DNA from: Pleionea sp052032335
GTDB taxonomy: Bacteria; Pseudomonadota; Gammaproteobacteria; Enterobacterales; Kangiellaceae
Reading direction: 5' to 3'
Length of the DNA: 64,000 bases
Assembly: GCA_052032335.1 (NCBI GenBank)
Contig: JBPEWV010000145.1
Location: 6,973 to 70,972 of the forward strand
Both the position numbers and the translations under genes were made by a program. The notes below the pieces were generated by a model. The model did no database searches. It worked only from the letters and a program-made list of their open reading frames with translations, and was not told where the DNA came from. Positions within the stretch are counted from its first letter, which is position 1. Each line of letters begins with the position of its first letter. Below, one piece after another: positions 34,385-43,640 of the stretch.

Positions 34385-35464
34385 TTAGTCAGGCCAAGTG
34401 CCAGACGCCGGTTGGGTAAATATGGGGAGCGAGTGCCAATAATAACGACCCGAAGAGTTATCGGGGGCCGTGCAGTTAATTCGGGAGCGGCCCTCGGGTG
34501 GATTGACCGAAAGCGTTATGGCAACGCTTTTCTCAGACCATTTAATATTTTTTATCGCTTCTCCGTTGAAGAAACAATTGAACTGAGACGGTTGAAACGG
34601 CAAAGTCGAAAAGTTGAGTTGGTACTCCCGGTTCGGCTTAGAGTGAACCGGATCATAACTATTTTGGTCGGTGACAGGCATGGCCAAGCTGTTAACTTTT
34701 AGTTCGAACTGCTTCATAGAAGCATAAGAGCCAGACATGGAGAATCTTGGTAAGGCTTGCGCTGAGCTGAATTGGGATGCCGGGCCTGAAAACTGTGTAA
34801 GGGCCCAGTACTGATTTTCTTTTAAGTAATGGGCAATGCCTAAACCGTATTCGCCATAAGGGTAGGCAAATAACTTCGTGTTGGACTTTAACATTGTCTT
34901 TAATCGGTTTTGTGACAAGTCAATTTCTCGCCTGGCGGCTTGACGGTCGAGTCCTAGCAAGTGGGCGTGGGTTTGAGTGTGGTTGGCAATGGTAACTCGA
35001 TTGTCGTGCAATGTTTTTATTTGTTGCCAGTTCATCATCGAGGCGTACTTTTTATCGATTGGTTCCGTCGAGATAAAAACAGTGAATGGCATTTTATATT
35101 GCTTTAATAAGGGCCAGGCATGATTAAAAATCGACTCATAGCCATCATCAAAAGTTATGGCCACACTTTTGTCTGGCAAAGCGACACCGTTTTTAATTTT
35201 TTCCAGCGCTTCGGCTAGATCCAACACTTGAAAGCCATTGTGATGCAAATATTCCAGATGTTGTTCAAATTGTTCGGGGGTCGTGGAGGTCGCTGCGGGC
35301 GTTTCTGTGTCGATATGATGGTAAAGTAATATGGTCAGTTGGTTAATGGCAACTGATGGTGAATTGCTTTGATCGGTATTTTTTTCTGCGTAGCTGAGCG
35401 AGCAAAAAACAAAAAGTATTGCGAACATATACAGTTTGAAAGATAAGTGTCGACAAATGTTCAT
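34385..35464 (-). CDS. Exported polysaccharide deacetylase (NodB domain)
   Basis: A 359-residue protein with a signal peptide ending around LSYA (residue 26). The carbohydrate esterase 4 domain is at about 42-240: LLYHHID (motif with His), ITFDDGYESIF (catalytic and metal Asp pair), and IANHTQTHAHL (metal His residues). A beta-sandwich-like C-terminal region follows. Relatives remove N- or O-acetyl groups from chitin, peptidoglycan or exopolysaccharides such as PNAG (PgaB-like N-terminal half). There is no poly-GlcNAc synthase nearby. ATG at 35464 has an AGG upstream; the longer start nine codons earlier has none. Confidence 0.88.
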   Translation of the reverse strand: MNICRHLSFKLYMFAILFVFCSLSYAEKNTDQSNSPSVAINQLTILLYHHIDTETPAATSTTPEQFEQHLEYLHHNGFQVLDLAEALEKIKNGVALPDKSVAITFDDGYESIFNHAWPLLKQYKMPFTVFISTEPIDKKYASMMNWQQIKTLHDNRVTIANHTQTHAHLLGLDRQAARREIDLSQNRLKTMLKSNTKLFAYPYGEYGLGIAHYLKENQYWALTQFSGPASQFSSAQALPRFSMSGSYASMKQFELKVNSLAMPVTDQNSYDPVHSKPNREYQLNFSTLPFQPSQFNCFFNGEAIKNIKWSEKSVAITLSVNPPEGRSRINCTAPDNSSGRYYWHSLPIFTQPASGTWPD

Positions 35465-35889
35465 AGTGTCTGCCTGCTGCGAAATTGTCATAGGTTATTT
35501 ATTCTGAACAGTACCTGAAAGGGTGCTATTGAACCTCTACCCATTGGATTGTTTTACTGCTTCGTCGAAGGGTTAAGATTATCACCTAGACGAAGGAATT
35601 CAAGATTCGAGAAGTTTGCTACCAGCTATTAGTTGGATTATGCAAGTTGGCATTTATCTGAAATATTTTTTATCCGAGTCGGAGTATACCTATATTAACG
35701 CCGGAACGCGTTTTAATTTCAAATTGTCCTTGTTGTGGCGATACATATTCTAACCGGGGCTGAACACTATTCTGTGTTTGGCGTACAATCCCTCGTGTCG
35801 AAGACTGCAGGTTTTCTTGATCTCGGTCAAGTCGCCGGTATGGGTGATCGATAACATCATCATTATCGTAATTCAGCAGGCTTAGAGTC
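35465..35889. other. Control region between the deacetylase gene and hemN
   Basis: A 425-bp stretch holding the hemN promoter with its FNR box. A 73-codon minus-strand frame (35670-35891) fills much of it, but the FNR box and -10 lie inside that frame and I do not count it as a gene. Confidence 0.5.
35817..35830. promoter_or_regulatory. FNR/ANR box upstream of hemN
   Basis: TTGAT-CTCG-GTCAA matches TTGAT-N4-ATCAA at nine of ten positions. A -10-like hexamer TAACAT (35852-35857) is centred 31 bp downstream, the layout of FNR-activated (class II) promoters, placing the start of transcription about 25 bp before the hemN ATG. Confidence 0.75.
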
Positions 35890-37275
35890 ATGTACCATCA
35901 CCAATCAATTAAGTGGGATGAACAACTGATTAACCGTTATAACGTGAGTGGCCCCCGCTACACATCTTATCCTACGGCACTGGAGTTTGATCATTCGATG
36001 GATGAGCAATCCTACATTCGTACATTGAAAAACCTGGATCAATCGGTGCCGCTTTCTTTGTATATCCACATACCGTTTTGTTGGCATGTATGTTACTACT
36101 GCGCCTGCAATAAAGTGATCACTCGTGACTATGGGCGCGTTGAACCCTATTTATTGGCATTGGAAAAGGAAATGTCGCTGATTTCTCAACAACTGAGCGA
36201 TCAACGAGTCACTCAGGTACATTGGGGGGGAGGAACACCAACCTTTCTTCGACGAGAAGACCGGCAACGTCTCATCGACTTACTGCGTCATTACTTTCAT
36301 TTTGATGACGACGGGGAGATTGAATTGTCCATTGAAGTCGACCCTCGAACAGTGACGCCTGACGATCTTGTTGCGCTAAGTCAGCTTGGTTTTAATCGGT
36401 TAAGCTTGGGCATTCAGGACTTTGACCCAAAAGTTCAGAAAGCGGTGCACCGAGCGCAGTCTTTTACCGAGGTTCAACAGTTGGTGGAAACTGCCAGACA
36501 GCAAGAGTTTGAATCCATTAGTTTTGACCTGATTTACGGATTACCGCATCAAAGTGTCGAAAGCTTTAAGCGAACACTTGATAAAGTTATTAAGCTAAAG
36601 CCAGATAGGTTATCTGTGTTTAATTACGCGCACTTACCGCATCGTTTTAAACCTCAGCGTCGCATCAATGAAAGTGATTTACCGACAAGTAAAGAAAAGT
36701 TGAGCATCTTCCAGCTTACCGTTGAGATGATGCAGCAAGGAGGTTACGTCTACATTGGAATGGATCATTTCGCGTTACCCGACGACGAATTGGCGATCGC
36801 TCAGAAAAAAGGCGAGTTGCACCGCAATTTTCAGGGGTATACGACACGAAAAGAATGTGACCTTATTGGGCTTGGAGTATCAGCAATCAGTTCAGTGAAC
36901 AATTGTTACGTGCAAAGTCATCGAACACTGAAGGAGTATCAAGATTGTCTTTCTGAGAACCGGCTAGCGGCCTGGCGTGGAATGAAACTGGATCAAGATG
37001 ATGTTATTCGAAAAGCCGTGATATTCGAGCTTATCTGCAATTTTGAGTTGGATATTGTGCGCTTCTCGAAACACTTTAACATTGAATTTTGGCATTACTT
37101 TAAATCTACAATGTCCCAATTAGAAAGTTTGGCCGATGACGAATTAATCCAATTAAGTGATGATTGGTTGCGAGTTACCAGTAAAGGACGATTGTTGGTG
37201 CGAAACGTTTGCATGGCATTTGATCGCTATCTGGGCCAGAAATCAGGGAAGTTGATTTATTCAAAAGCCATTTAA
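35890..37275 (+). CDS. hemN: Oxygen-independent coproporphyrinogen III oxidase
   Basis: A 461-residue radical-SAM enzyme that turns coproporphyrinogen III into protoporphyrinogen IX without oxygen. The iron-sulphur motif is CWHVCYYC near residues 62-69, followed by the SAM-binding GGGTPTF (about 112) and the family-typical NRLSLGIQDFDPKVQKAVHR (about 168-187). Length fits HemN (E. coli 457). Control by the FNR box upstream supplies haem for the cbb3 oxidase when oxygen is low. fnr follows after 96 bp. The hemN-fnr order next to cco genes also occurs in pseudomonads. Confidence 0.96.
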   Translation: MYHHQSIKWDEQLINRYNVSGPRYTSYPTALEFDHSMDEQSYIRTLKNLDQSVPLSLYIHIPFCWHVCYYCACNKVITRDYGRVEPYLLALEKEMSLISQQLSDQRVTQVHWGGGTPTFLRREDRQRLIDLLRHYFHFDDDGEIELSIEVDPRTVTPDDLVALSQLGFNRLSLGIQDFDPKVQKAVHRAQSFTEVQQLVETARQQEFESISFDLIYGLPHQSVESFKRTLDKVIKLKPDRLSVFNYAHLPHRFKPQRRINESDLPTSKEKLSIFQLTVEMMQQGGYVYIGMDHFALPDDELAIAQKKGELHRNFQGYTTRKECDLIGLGVSAISSVNNCYVQSHRTLKEYQDCLSENRLAAWRGMKLDQDDVIRKAVIFELICNFELDIVRFSKHFNIEFWHYFKSTMSQLESLADDELIQLSDDWLRVTSKGRLLVRNVCMAFDRYLGQKSGKLIYSKAI

Positions 37276-37371
37276 AGTCCGTTTGTTGAGTACTGTTTGG
37301 ATTTTCTTTGGTGTGATTGGGTCGAATACGATCTATAATTGTGGCCACCTGTTGGCTATGAGTAAGATTGA

Positions 37372-38115
37372 GTGACCCTCCCAGAAAACGGCAGAAAATT
37401 TGAGGTAAAATGTCAGTCGTGCAGTATCAGTCGGTTGTGTTTGCCGGTTATGCTCGCCGAAACAGACATTGAGCAACTGGATGCGATTGTTCAGCGAAGT
37501 CGACCCTTGAGGAAAGGTGAGCACTTGTTTTCTGGTGGCGATGATTTCGAAAGTGTGTTTGCAATCCGCTCAGGAAGTTTAAAGTCTTACACCATCAGTG
37601 AAGATGGTATCGAACAGGTTACCGGCTTCCATCTTCCTGGCGAGATTGTGGGATTGGATGCAATCAATGGAGGCCGACATCCCAGTTTTGCAAAAGCACT
37701 TGAAACTGCGGCTATTTGCGCCATCCCATTTGAGAAATTGGAACCTCTTGCCCGCCAAATGCCCGGATTACAGCAACAATTGTTTAAGGTCATGAGCCAG
37801 GAAATTCATGAAGATCAAGAGCTTATGATGTTGTTAAACAAAAAGAGTGCGGACGAAAGGCTGGCCGCGTTTTTAATCAACCTATCTCAGCGATTCGGCC
37901 GAAGAGGGTTATCTTCTGCCCAGTTCAGACTAACCATGACCCGAAGCGACATCGGCAATTATCTTGGTCTGGCAGTTGAAACGGTAAGTCGCTTGTTGAC
38001 CAAGTTTCAACAGAGCGACTACATTCAGGTTAAGGACAAAGAAATAATTATTAACGATCCCAGCGCACTCGGGAGTCTTGCAGGCACCAAGTGCCAATTT
38101 GAGAAAACAGCTTAG
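37372..38115 (+). CDS. fnr: Oxygen-responsive transcription regulator FNR
   Basis: A 247-residue CRP/FNR-family activator. Four cysteines able to bind the oxygen-labile [4Fe-4S] cluster are present: C14, C17, C23 (CQSCSISRLC) and C116 (ICAIPF). The cAMP-fold, dimerisation helix (MSQEIHEDQELMMLL) and helix-turn-helix (SDIGNYLGLAVETVSRLL, with E..SR reading the TTGAT half-site) are all intact. Start is GTG with no good Shine-Dalgarno, matching the E. coli protein in length. Candidate targets in the window are hemN, ccoN and the uspA gene at 58.8 kb. A possible -10 TATAAT is at 37334-37339. Confidence 0.95.
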   Translation: MTLPENGRKFEVKCQSCSISRLCLPVMLAETDIEQLDAIVQRSRPLRKGEHLFSGGDDFESVFAIRSGSLKSYTISEDGIEQVTGFHLPGEIVGLDAINGGRHPSFAKALETAAICAIPFEKLEPLARQMPGLQQQLFKVMSQEIHEDQELMMLLNKKSADERLAAFLINLSQRFGRRGLSSAQFRLTMTRSDIGNYLGLAVETVSRLLTKFQQSDYIQVKDKEIIINDPSALGSLAGTKCQFEKTA

Positions 38116-38256
38116 TCAATATTCAAGAATGGGACTGATATTTCGTTCGTGAATCGGTTGTCTTATTGTTTACGGATGTTCAGATATCATCAAACAATCG
38201 TTATGGTAGGTGGCTCGAGGGACAATAGATGCCCCTCATTGTTGCGATTCGGTAAA

Positions 38257-38853
38257 TTAGAATCCGAGTTTCAAGAATATGCCGTATAAGTCTTCTTCAA
38301 TCTGGTATTCCCAAACGCCGCTAATGGCAAACTGCTCGGTAATGTAATAGCTTACTTTTGCCGAACCGCCTGTTTTATCTTCCTCATCGTTGTCCCAATA
38401 TCGAATCATGTCGTATCGGGCTTCGGCGTTAATTTCCCAGTCTTTCAGAAACCTCATTGAGTAACCAACGCCCACGGTCTTGTATTTGGAGTTGTAATAG
38501 CGATCAAAAACATCTTCGTAATCAACCGCTTCAATGCGTTTTCGCCCAGCAAAGCCATAAGCGGAAGCGCGATCATTAATCTGATAAACATAACCCAGAG
38601 TGAATCCTTCGAAGCTGAAATTGGAAGGTCTTTCAAAGGAATCTTCAACCTCCTGTCGTTCCAGAGTCATTAATACATTGTTATCGAATCGATAGCTGAA
38701 ATTAATTCCAATTCCTTCTAAATCGAAATCTGAGGCTCGATCGCTCGGGATTGTGGCGTAGCCAATTTCTAGATAGTTATAAGTCGGGTCAATTTCGTTG
38801 GCGTAGCTGGTGGTTAGTGCGAAAGCAGTGGCAATTGCAAGTAAAATTCGCAT
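38257..38853 (-). CDS. Outer-membrane beta-barrel protein
   Basis: A 198-residue exported protein. The signal peptide (about 1-18, ending SYA) is followed by alternating hydrophobic/polar strands ending in an aromatic C-terminal residue (LKLGF), the mark of Bam-assembled barrels. Strand-like blocks such as YNYLEIGYATI, GIGINFSYRF and KVSYYITEQFAISGVWEY fit an eight-stranded barrel. Close in size to OmpA/OmpW-like small barrels, but no specific family motif was recognised. It converges on fnr. GAGGG Shine-Dalgarno. Confidence 0.8.
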   Translation of the reverse strand: MRILLAIATAFALTTSYANEIDPTYNYLEIGYATIPSDRASDFDLEGIGINFSYRFDNNVLMTLERQEVEDSFERPSNFSFEGFTLGYVYQINDRASAYGFAGRKRIEAVDYEDVFDRYYNSKYKTVGVGYSMRFLKDWEINAEARYDMIRYWDNDEEDKTGGSAKVSYYITEQFAISGVWEYQIEEDLYGIFLKLGF

Positions 38854-38893
38854 TTTTCCCTCAATTATATTGTTTAATTTGACTTTAAATATA

Positions 38894-38922
38894 TACCATA
38901 AGGCCTTGATAGCAAAGTCAAA
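38894..38922 (-). promoter_or_regulatory. Sigma-70 promoter of the outer-membrane protein gene
   Basis: On the minus strand TTGACT (38917-38922) serves as -35 and TATGGTAT (38893-38900) as -10, 15-17 bp apart. It lies about 45 bp before the ATG. Confidence 0.45.
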
Positions 38923-39149
38923 GTTACCTGTTTTGTTTGTATTTTATCGTATTTTTGCTGCTATACTGTGGCTAAAGTTGCCTTAAGTTTAAATTAAAAC
39001 GTACGTTGGCGAGTGTTTAATGAGATATTGGGAGAGGTAGATGTATCTCACAAATGGAACTTTAAGCCTGTATATTGAACGAAGGTGCATGTAATATAAT
39101 TACTTAAAACGGCATTGATCATGCTTGAGTCTGGATCGGAGATTTTTAA

Positions 39150-40922
39150 ATGAAATCAGTAGTTTCCTTCATAAAAATATGCCTTCTTGTAATTTGGGTC
39201 GCGGGGTGTAGTGATTCCAACGAAACATCGCAAGAAGATTTATTTCCACCTAATGAGCCTCCATCGGTTGTTTTGCCAGTTTTTGCTCTGGCTACTGAAG
39301 GTGAAACGTTCAGCTTGGCGCCTGAAGTTATCGATGCCGATAGTTCGACCTTTACTTACTTATGGAGCCAGATCTCTGGTGTTTCTGTGACCGTTAATAA
39401 CCCGACGGCGGAAGTACTGAGTTTTCAAGCTCCAGCTGTTGATGAAACACAATTGGTCGTTTTTGAGTTAACTGTGACCGATCGCGATGGCGGCTCGGGT
39501 TCGGCATCAGTCGAAATAGTGATTGCTCGGGATGACACTGGCGTCATCACAGGAAAGGTCGTCGACGCAATCTCCGGTGATCCCGTTGTCGACGCAACTG
39601 TACGTTCAGGAGAGCAATCTCGGGTTACCGATAGTGAAGGTAATTACATAATTTACGATTTAACCTTTGATCCAAGAACGGTGGTAAATGCTTATCACCC
39701 TGACTATGGGGACCAATCAAGAGTTATTTCGGTTTCGCAAACCGAAAGAGATGTCAAGGTCACCATTTCGATGACCCCATCTGTTGAACTTTCATTTGAA
39801 GCCAATGATGGTGCAGTTTTATCGATATCAGGTTCAAGCTCCATGGTCGATATTCCGGGTGGGGCACTGGTTGATGCCAATGGCGATGAGTACAGCGGAA
39901 CGGTTAATGCGAAAGTTACAGCAATCGCTCCTTCTGACAATGTTCGATATCTCTCAGGGGATTATTCAGTCGCTGGTCCTTTGCCGATAGAAGCTTTCGG
40001 TGGATTATCCGTTGAGCTAACTGATCCGTCGGGTAACCCTTTACAGTTGGCATCGGACGCAACAGCCGATGTTCGTATTGAATTGGGAACGTCAAACAAC
40101 TCTCCACCTGGCACGGCAGCTGTTTACGTTTACGATGATACTCAAGGGATATGGACTGCTAATGGAAACTTCAGCTATGCCGGAAGCTACTACGAAGGAT
40201 CAGTGGATACTTTGGGCGTTCTGGCCACCGGGTTCATGTACGATCGTATTTCAATTACCGGGTGTGTTTCTGATCTGTCGGGTAATCGAATTAGCGGAAT
40301 TACCGTCAAAACTGAAGGAACAGACTACAGCGGAACAACTCAGACCTTAACCGACGACAATGGAAACTTTAGTATTTTTGCGAAGCAATCTTCGGAAGTC
40401 ACTTTATACGCAAGCAAGAACGGCACGTTATCGAGCACTAAGCTAGTACCCACTGGATCCGTCGATATTGATATTGAGGAATGTCTTTTCTTAGAAGAAG
40501 GCGTCATTCGGATTCAGCTGACTTGGGGCAGTGGGCCTTCCGATCTTGACTCGCATCTGATTGGGCCTGATTACCACGTTTATTATGCAAATAAAGGTAG
40601 TTTGAGCGAAGCTCCTTTTGCTCAATTGGATGTTGATGACGTCACTTCTTTTGGCCCAGAAGTTATCACTATTACACAGTTGGAAAACAATTCGGAATAT
40701 GCCTATTCAGTGTATAACTTCAGCCGCACGTTTGATCCCGGAATCACTGGGTCGCCCGCGGTTGTTGAATTAAATCTGGATGGAGACATCACTGTTTTCA
40801 CCCCTCCTGGTGGTGAAGGTGATAATCTGACCTGGAACGTATTTACCCTGGTTGTCGATGGCCGAGGCGAAATTACGGTAAGGACGGATGCAACCTGGTC
40901 TCCGAACGCTCCTTCTTTGTAA
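39150..40922 (+). CDS. Multidomain lipoprotein with Ig-like, carboxypeptidase-regulatory and DUF2135/YfaP-like domains
   Basis: A 590-residue lipoprotein. The signal ends in VAGC (lipobox, Cys20), and an acidic Asp-rich linker follows. Domains in order: a PKD/cadherin-like domain (about 38-125), a carboxypeptidase-regulatory-like fold (about 130-210; GKVVDAISGDPVVDATVRSG), a ZU5-like module (about 215-365; VDIPGGALVD) and a second regulatory-like fold (about 368-450). A YfaP/DUF2135-type C-terminal domain (about 453-585) carries LTWGSGPSDLDSHL. The mix suggests a surface adhesion or structural role; no enzyme motif is visible. GGAG Shine-Dalgarno and a strong terminator make it a single-gene unit. 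Confidence 0.78.
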   Translation: MKSVVSFIKICLLVIWVAGCSDSNETSQEDLFPPNEPPSVVLPVFALATEGETFSLAPEVIDADSSTFTYLWSQISGVSVTVNNPTAEVLSFQAPAVDETQLVVFELTVTDRDGGSGSASVEIVIARDDTGVITGKVVDAISGDPVVDATVRSGEQSRVTDSEGNYIIYDLTFDPRTVVNAYHPDYGDQSRVISVSQTERDVKVTISMTPSVELSFEANDGAVLSISGSSSMVDIPGGALVDANGDEYSGTVNAKVTAIAPSDNVRYLSGDYSVAGPLPIEAFGGLSVELTDPSGNPLQLASDATADVRIELGTSNNSPPGTAAVYVYDDTQGIWTANGNFSYAGSYYEGSVDTLGVLATGFMYDRISITGCVSDLSGNRISGITVKTEGTDYSGTTQTLTDDNGNFSIFAKQSSEVTLYASKNGTLSSTKLVPTGSVDIDIEECLFLEEGVIRIQLTWGSGPSDLDSHLIGPDYHVYYANKGSLSEAPFAQLDVDDVTSFGPEVITITQLENNSEYAYSVYNFSRTFDPGITGSPAVVELNLDGDITVFTPPGGEGDNLTWNVFTLVVDGRGEITVRTDATWSPNAPSL

Positions 40923-40929
40923 GTCGATA

Positions 40930-40959
40930 CAACAGGGTGCTCATTGGAGTACCCTGTTG
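40930..40959 (+). terminator. Strong hairpin terminator after the lipoprotein gene
   Basis: A 13-bp stem (CAACAGGGTGCTC with its complement, one G-T pair) closes a 4-nt ATTG loop and begins about 8 bp after the stop. A modest T-rich tail (TTGATTAT) follows. Confidence 0.75.
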
Positions 40960-41040
40960 TTGATTATCTCAATAGAGTTACTCTACGCTCGTCGAAAAAA
41001 TTAGTACCATCAAGCACCTTGAAAGGTTAAGTCGAATAAG

Positions 41041-41577
41041 ATGAAGATTATTACGCTCGGTTTGTTGTTTCTCAGTTTCTTATTCTCTTCACGGATATTG
41101 GCAGAACAAACACGATACACCTGCAAAAACTTTCGCACCTTAGGCTATTCCATCTCCTGGAGCGGTGACTTACAAGGCGCGGCAGTGGGTGAGCGTGGAG
41201 GCCATTACTGGGCGTTCAATGGACAGAGCATTGTGTTCAATATGCAAACCTCGTTTCGAAAAGACATAGGCCAAGTTTGGTTTGCGCACCCTGAAACGGA
41301 CATTACCTATAGTCCAGGAAACGAATATCAGTTAACGCTGGGTAAGAAGAAGTCGGCCGATCATGCGAAATTGCAAATAAATGATCCCTGGTTCGAAGGC
41401 GTAACTTTAGCCAACGCCGGCTATTTAAATTTTTCGACTCACTCGTTAAGCCCGGTAGAAAGTCCGTGTCTTCAGGGCGAAGGTGAAGCGACATTCATCG
41501 ATGCAGATACAGGTCAAAAAGTTATTCTTAAGCTTCAATTTGCGATCGATGTTTCTGGTAGAAAGTTTCGTGGTTAG
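41041..41577 (+). CDS. Small exported protein of unknown function
   Basis: A 178-residue protein with a clear signal peptide (hydrophobic 4-20, cleavage likely after LAE-region ILA). The mature part has two cysteines (CKN near 29 and PCLQ near 142) that could form one disulphide, and beta-rich polar sequence. I recognise no family. It lies in a spacer between the lipoprotein and convergent pdxH and is likely periplasmic. Confidence 0.65.
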   Translation: MKIITLGLLFLSFLFSSRILAEQTRYTCKNFRTLGYSISWSGDLQGAAVGERGGHYWAFNGQSIVFNMQTSFRKDIGQVWFAHPETDITYSPGNEYQLTLGKKKSADHAKLQINDPWFEGVTLANAGYLNFSTHSLSPVESPCLQGEGEATFIDADTGQKVILKLQFAIDVSGRKFRG

Positions 41578-41613
41578 TCAGGTGAGTAATCGAACAGCAG
41601 GCCAATTAATAAT

Positions 41614-42210
41614 TTAAGGTTGTAAATATTGCGTCGACCAACGTCCTTCTTTATGTGTGTATAGAAGTCGATGGTGCAATCGATGTTCAAGTCCTTGCCA
41701 ATACTCGATAGAGTCGGGCTTAATGCGATAACCTCCCCAGTGTTCAGGTTTTTCGATGGGTTTGTTGCTGTAAGTTTTTGTCACTTTTTCAAAGTTTTGC
41801 TCTAAGGCCGCTAAAGACTCGATGGTTGCGCTTTGTTGAGATGCGATGGCGGCAAGCTGGCTGCCCTCAGGTCGAGAGTAAAAGTATGCACTTGAGCGCT
41901 GCTGACTGACTTTTTCAACTTTGCCTTCTATTCTAATTTGTCGTTGAAATTCGGACCACCAGAAAGTCGCACTAATGTAGGGATTGTTTTCTAACTCTTG
42001 CCCTTTACGGCTATTATAATTGGTGTAAAAAACAAAACCATTAGCATCGTATTCTTTTAGCAGAACGACCCTGTTTGAAGGACGGCCCATTGCATTTACT
42101 GTTGCGATACTCATACCACAGTAGTAGACCGGGTCATTTTCTTTGGCAGCGGTAAACCAGTCTTCAAACAAAGGAAAGGGATTATCTTTGGGCGCTTGTT
42201 GAATGTTCAT
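41614..42210 (-). CDS. pdxH: Pyridoxamine 5'-phosphate oxidase
   Basis: A 198-residue FMN enzyme that oxidises pyridoxamine- or pyridoxine-5'-phosphate to the vitamin B6 cofactor PLP. Features are the N-terminal DNPFPLFEDWF, RPSNRVVLLKEYDANGFVFYTNY (about 43-65), FWWSEFQRQIRIEG (about 82) and the C-terminal substrate-binding QGLEHRLHHRLLYT ending in YLQP. The frame extends 30 codons upstream into the TauE-like gene; ATG at 42210 with GAGAG upstream is chosen because it matches family length. Confidence 0.95.
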   Translation of the reverse strand: MNIQQAPKDNPFPLFEDWFTAAKENDPVYYCGMSIATVNAMGRPSNRVVLLKEYDANGFVFYTNYNSRKGQELENNPYISATFWWSEFQRQIRIEGKVEKVSQQRSSAYFYSRPEGSQLAAIASQQSATIESLAALEQNFEKVTKTYSNKPIEKPEHWGGYRIKPDSIEYWQGLEHRLHHRLLYTHKEGRWSTQYLQP

Positions 42211-42235
42211 GGATGCTCTCTCAAAGTTGAATTGT

Positions 42236-42955
42236 TTAATGGTGTTGATGCATCGTTTGCTTGTCCGGGTCTTGCTCGTGATGGTCATGTGAATTGCCAT
42301 GCGAATTTATGGAATAAAGTGACCAACAACCCATTGCAATCATGAAGCCGCCTAACGTGATTTTGACAAGCTTCCGTCGCAGCCATTGGCTGACACGTGT
42401 GAATCCAATACCCATCATCATCAATGGCCCAAGAGTGCCAAAGCCAAAGGCTAGCATAAATAATATACCTTTTGGTACACCGCCTTGGGCAGTAGCGATT
42501 GCAATTGCGGAATAAACCAATCCACACGGTAACAGGCCCCAAAGCATCCCCGAAAGGGTGGCTTGGAATCGAGATCGCGAGGGATTCAGTTTTTTTGTTA
42601 AGGGCTGAATCTTTCGCCACGCTTGAGCACCGACTTTTTCTAAAAGGAGAATGCCATTCCACCAGCCCAATAGATAAATGCCCGTTGCGATCAACAAAGT
42701 GGCAGCCAAAGCTCTTAACACGATTAAAAAGCCCAGTGATTCGCCAATCGTTGAGATAAAACCTGCCAAAGCTCCCAGTAAGCAATAGGTTAATACGCGG
42801 CCAAGGTTGTAATGGAGTGTGGTTAAGGTTGATTGCAGAAAATTTTTATTTTTTGTTGCGAAAGAAAAAGCGGTTACGATCGTTCCGCACATGCCGACAC
42901 AGTGCAGGCTGCCCCCCAAGCCAAGAGCAAAGCCGGTGATTATAGTTTCAATCAT
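42236..42955 (-). CDS. TauE/SafE-type (CcoH-like cluster) membrane protein with histidine-rich tail
   Basis: A 239-residue membrane protein with about six hydrophobic segments of the sulfite exporter TauE/SafE family. The N-terminal GLGGSLHCVGMCGTIVTAFSFA (in two halves: GLGGSLHCVGMCG near 12-24) is characteristic of members that sit in cytochrome oxidase clusters. Cys and His in HCVGMC and a C-terminal tail with nine His in the last 25 residues suggest copper or other metal handling. It overlaps the DUF2982-like gene by 8 bp, so it belongs to the cco assembly series. Similar genes are called ccoH-linked or cytochrome biogenesis proteins in marine bacteria. Confidence 0.8.
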   Translation of the reverse strand: MIETIITGFALGLGGSLHCVGMCGTIVTAFSFATKNKNFLQSTLTTLHYNLGRVLTYCLLGALAGFISTIGESLGFLIVLRALAATLLIATGIYLLGWWNGILLLEKVGAQAWRKIQPLTKKLNPSRSRFQATLSGMLWGLLPCGLVYSAIAIATAQGGVPKGILFMLAFGFGTLGPLMMMGIGFTRVSQWLRRKLVKITLGGFMIAMGCWSLYSINSHGNSHDHHEQDPDKQTMHQHH

Positions 42956-43640
42956 TTGAATTTGTCTTATTTGATTTAATAGTAGAAAGCTTTGAGCGAT
43001 ATTGCTTGAATAATACTAGGAAGTCTTCCTGATTTCGGTCCAAGGCAGTCAATGGTACGAACAAATCTGCACCCAGATAATGTTTCAGTTGATGCAGGCG
43101 AGCTGCAAACATTCCTTTCAGTCCATCAAAGATCTGACCATCGGCCGCTTTCCAATGTTCAGAATCCTCTTGAAGAAAACTGGTGTCGTCACTGCGAAAT
43201 TGTGCTTCGAGAAGTGCAACATGCAACAAACTGCGGTACTCATGAAATAAGCTTTTCGCCAAACGTGGCGCAATATTTCGAATCATAGGTGCCCGATCCC
43301 ATACTTTAATTCCGAAGTAGTGCAGCTCGGTTTGCCCCTGACCCTTATTAACTTGGAGCGGAACAATATCGATGATATTTTCCCAATCCAGAGTAATGAC
43401 GCCAAATTTGTGATACCAGATCAATCCTTGTTCATTTAACTCAAGACTGATGGGCGGTTCCTGCCATTTGAATACTCCAAACAGGAAAAACAAAAAACCG
43501 AACAGCATGAGTATGTAACCCGGGAGTTTTATCTCGAACTGCTGAAGAATCAGGGCAGAAATAATAGATAGTAACCCAACCAATGAGAAGGCCAGGTGGT
43601 TCCGTCTGGCAATCGGTTTAAATTGCAGTCGCTCAATCAT
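42948..43640 (-). CDS. Membrane protein of the DUF2982 type
   Basis: A 230-residue protein with two hydrophobic helices (about 16-32 and 38-57) followed by a soluble domain of about 170 residues (LIWYHKFGVITLDWENI ...). I believe it is the DUF2982 family found in marine gammaproteobacteria, from the two-helix plus PH-like layout; this needs a profile search. It overlaps ccoS by 8 bp upstream and the TauE-like gene by 8 bp downstream, which places it in the oxidase assembly operon. No motif reveals its task. Confidence 0.6.
   Translation of the reverse strand: MIERLQFKPIARRNHLAFSLVGLLSIISALILQQFEIKLPGYILMLFGFLFFLFGVFKWQEPPISLELNEQGLIWYHKFGVITLDWENIIDIVPLQVNKGQGQTELHYFGIKVWDRAPMIRNIAPRLAKSLFHEYRSLLHVALLEAQFRSDDTSFLQEDSEHWKAADGQIFDGLKGMFAARLHQLKHYLGADLFVPLTALDRNQEDFLVLFKQYRSKLSTIKSNKTNSND

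Noticed and set aside
35670..35891. 73-codon minus-strand frame upstream of hemN
   Set aside because: The FNR box and the -10 of hemN lie inside it, its start overlaps the hemN start, and it has no recognisable domain or strong Shine-Dalgarno. A short real peptide is still possible.
42285..42785. 166-codon frame in another frame of the TauE-like gene
   Set aside because: Same strand, shifted frame, with no start signal and inside a gene whose protein is clearly a membrane transporter.
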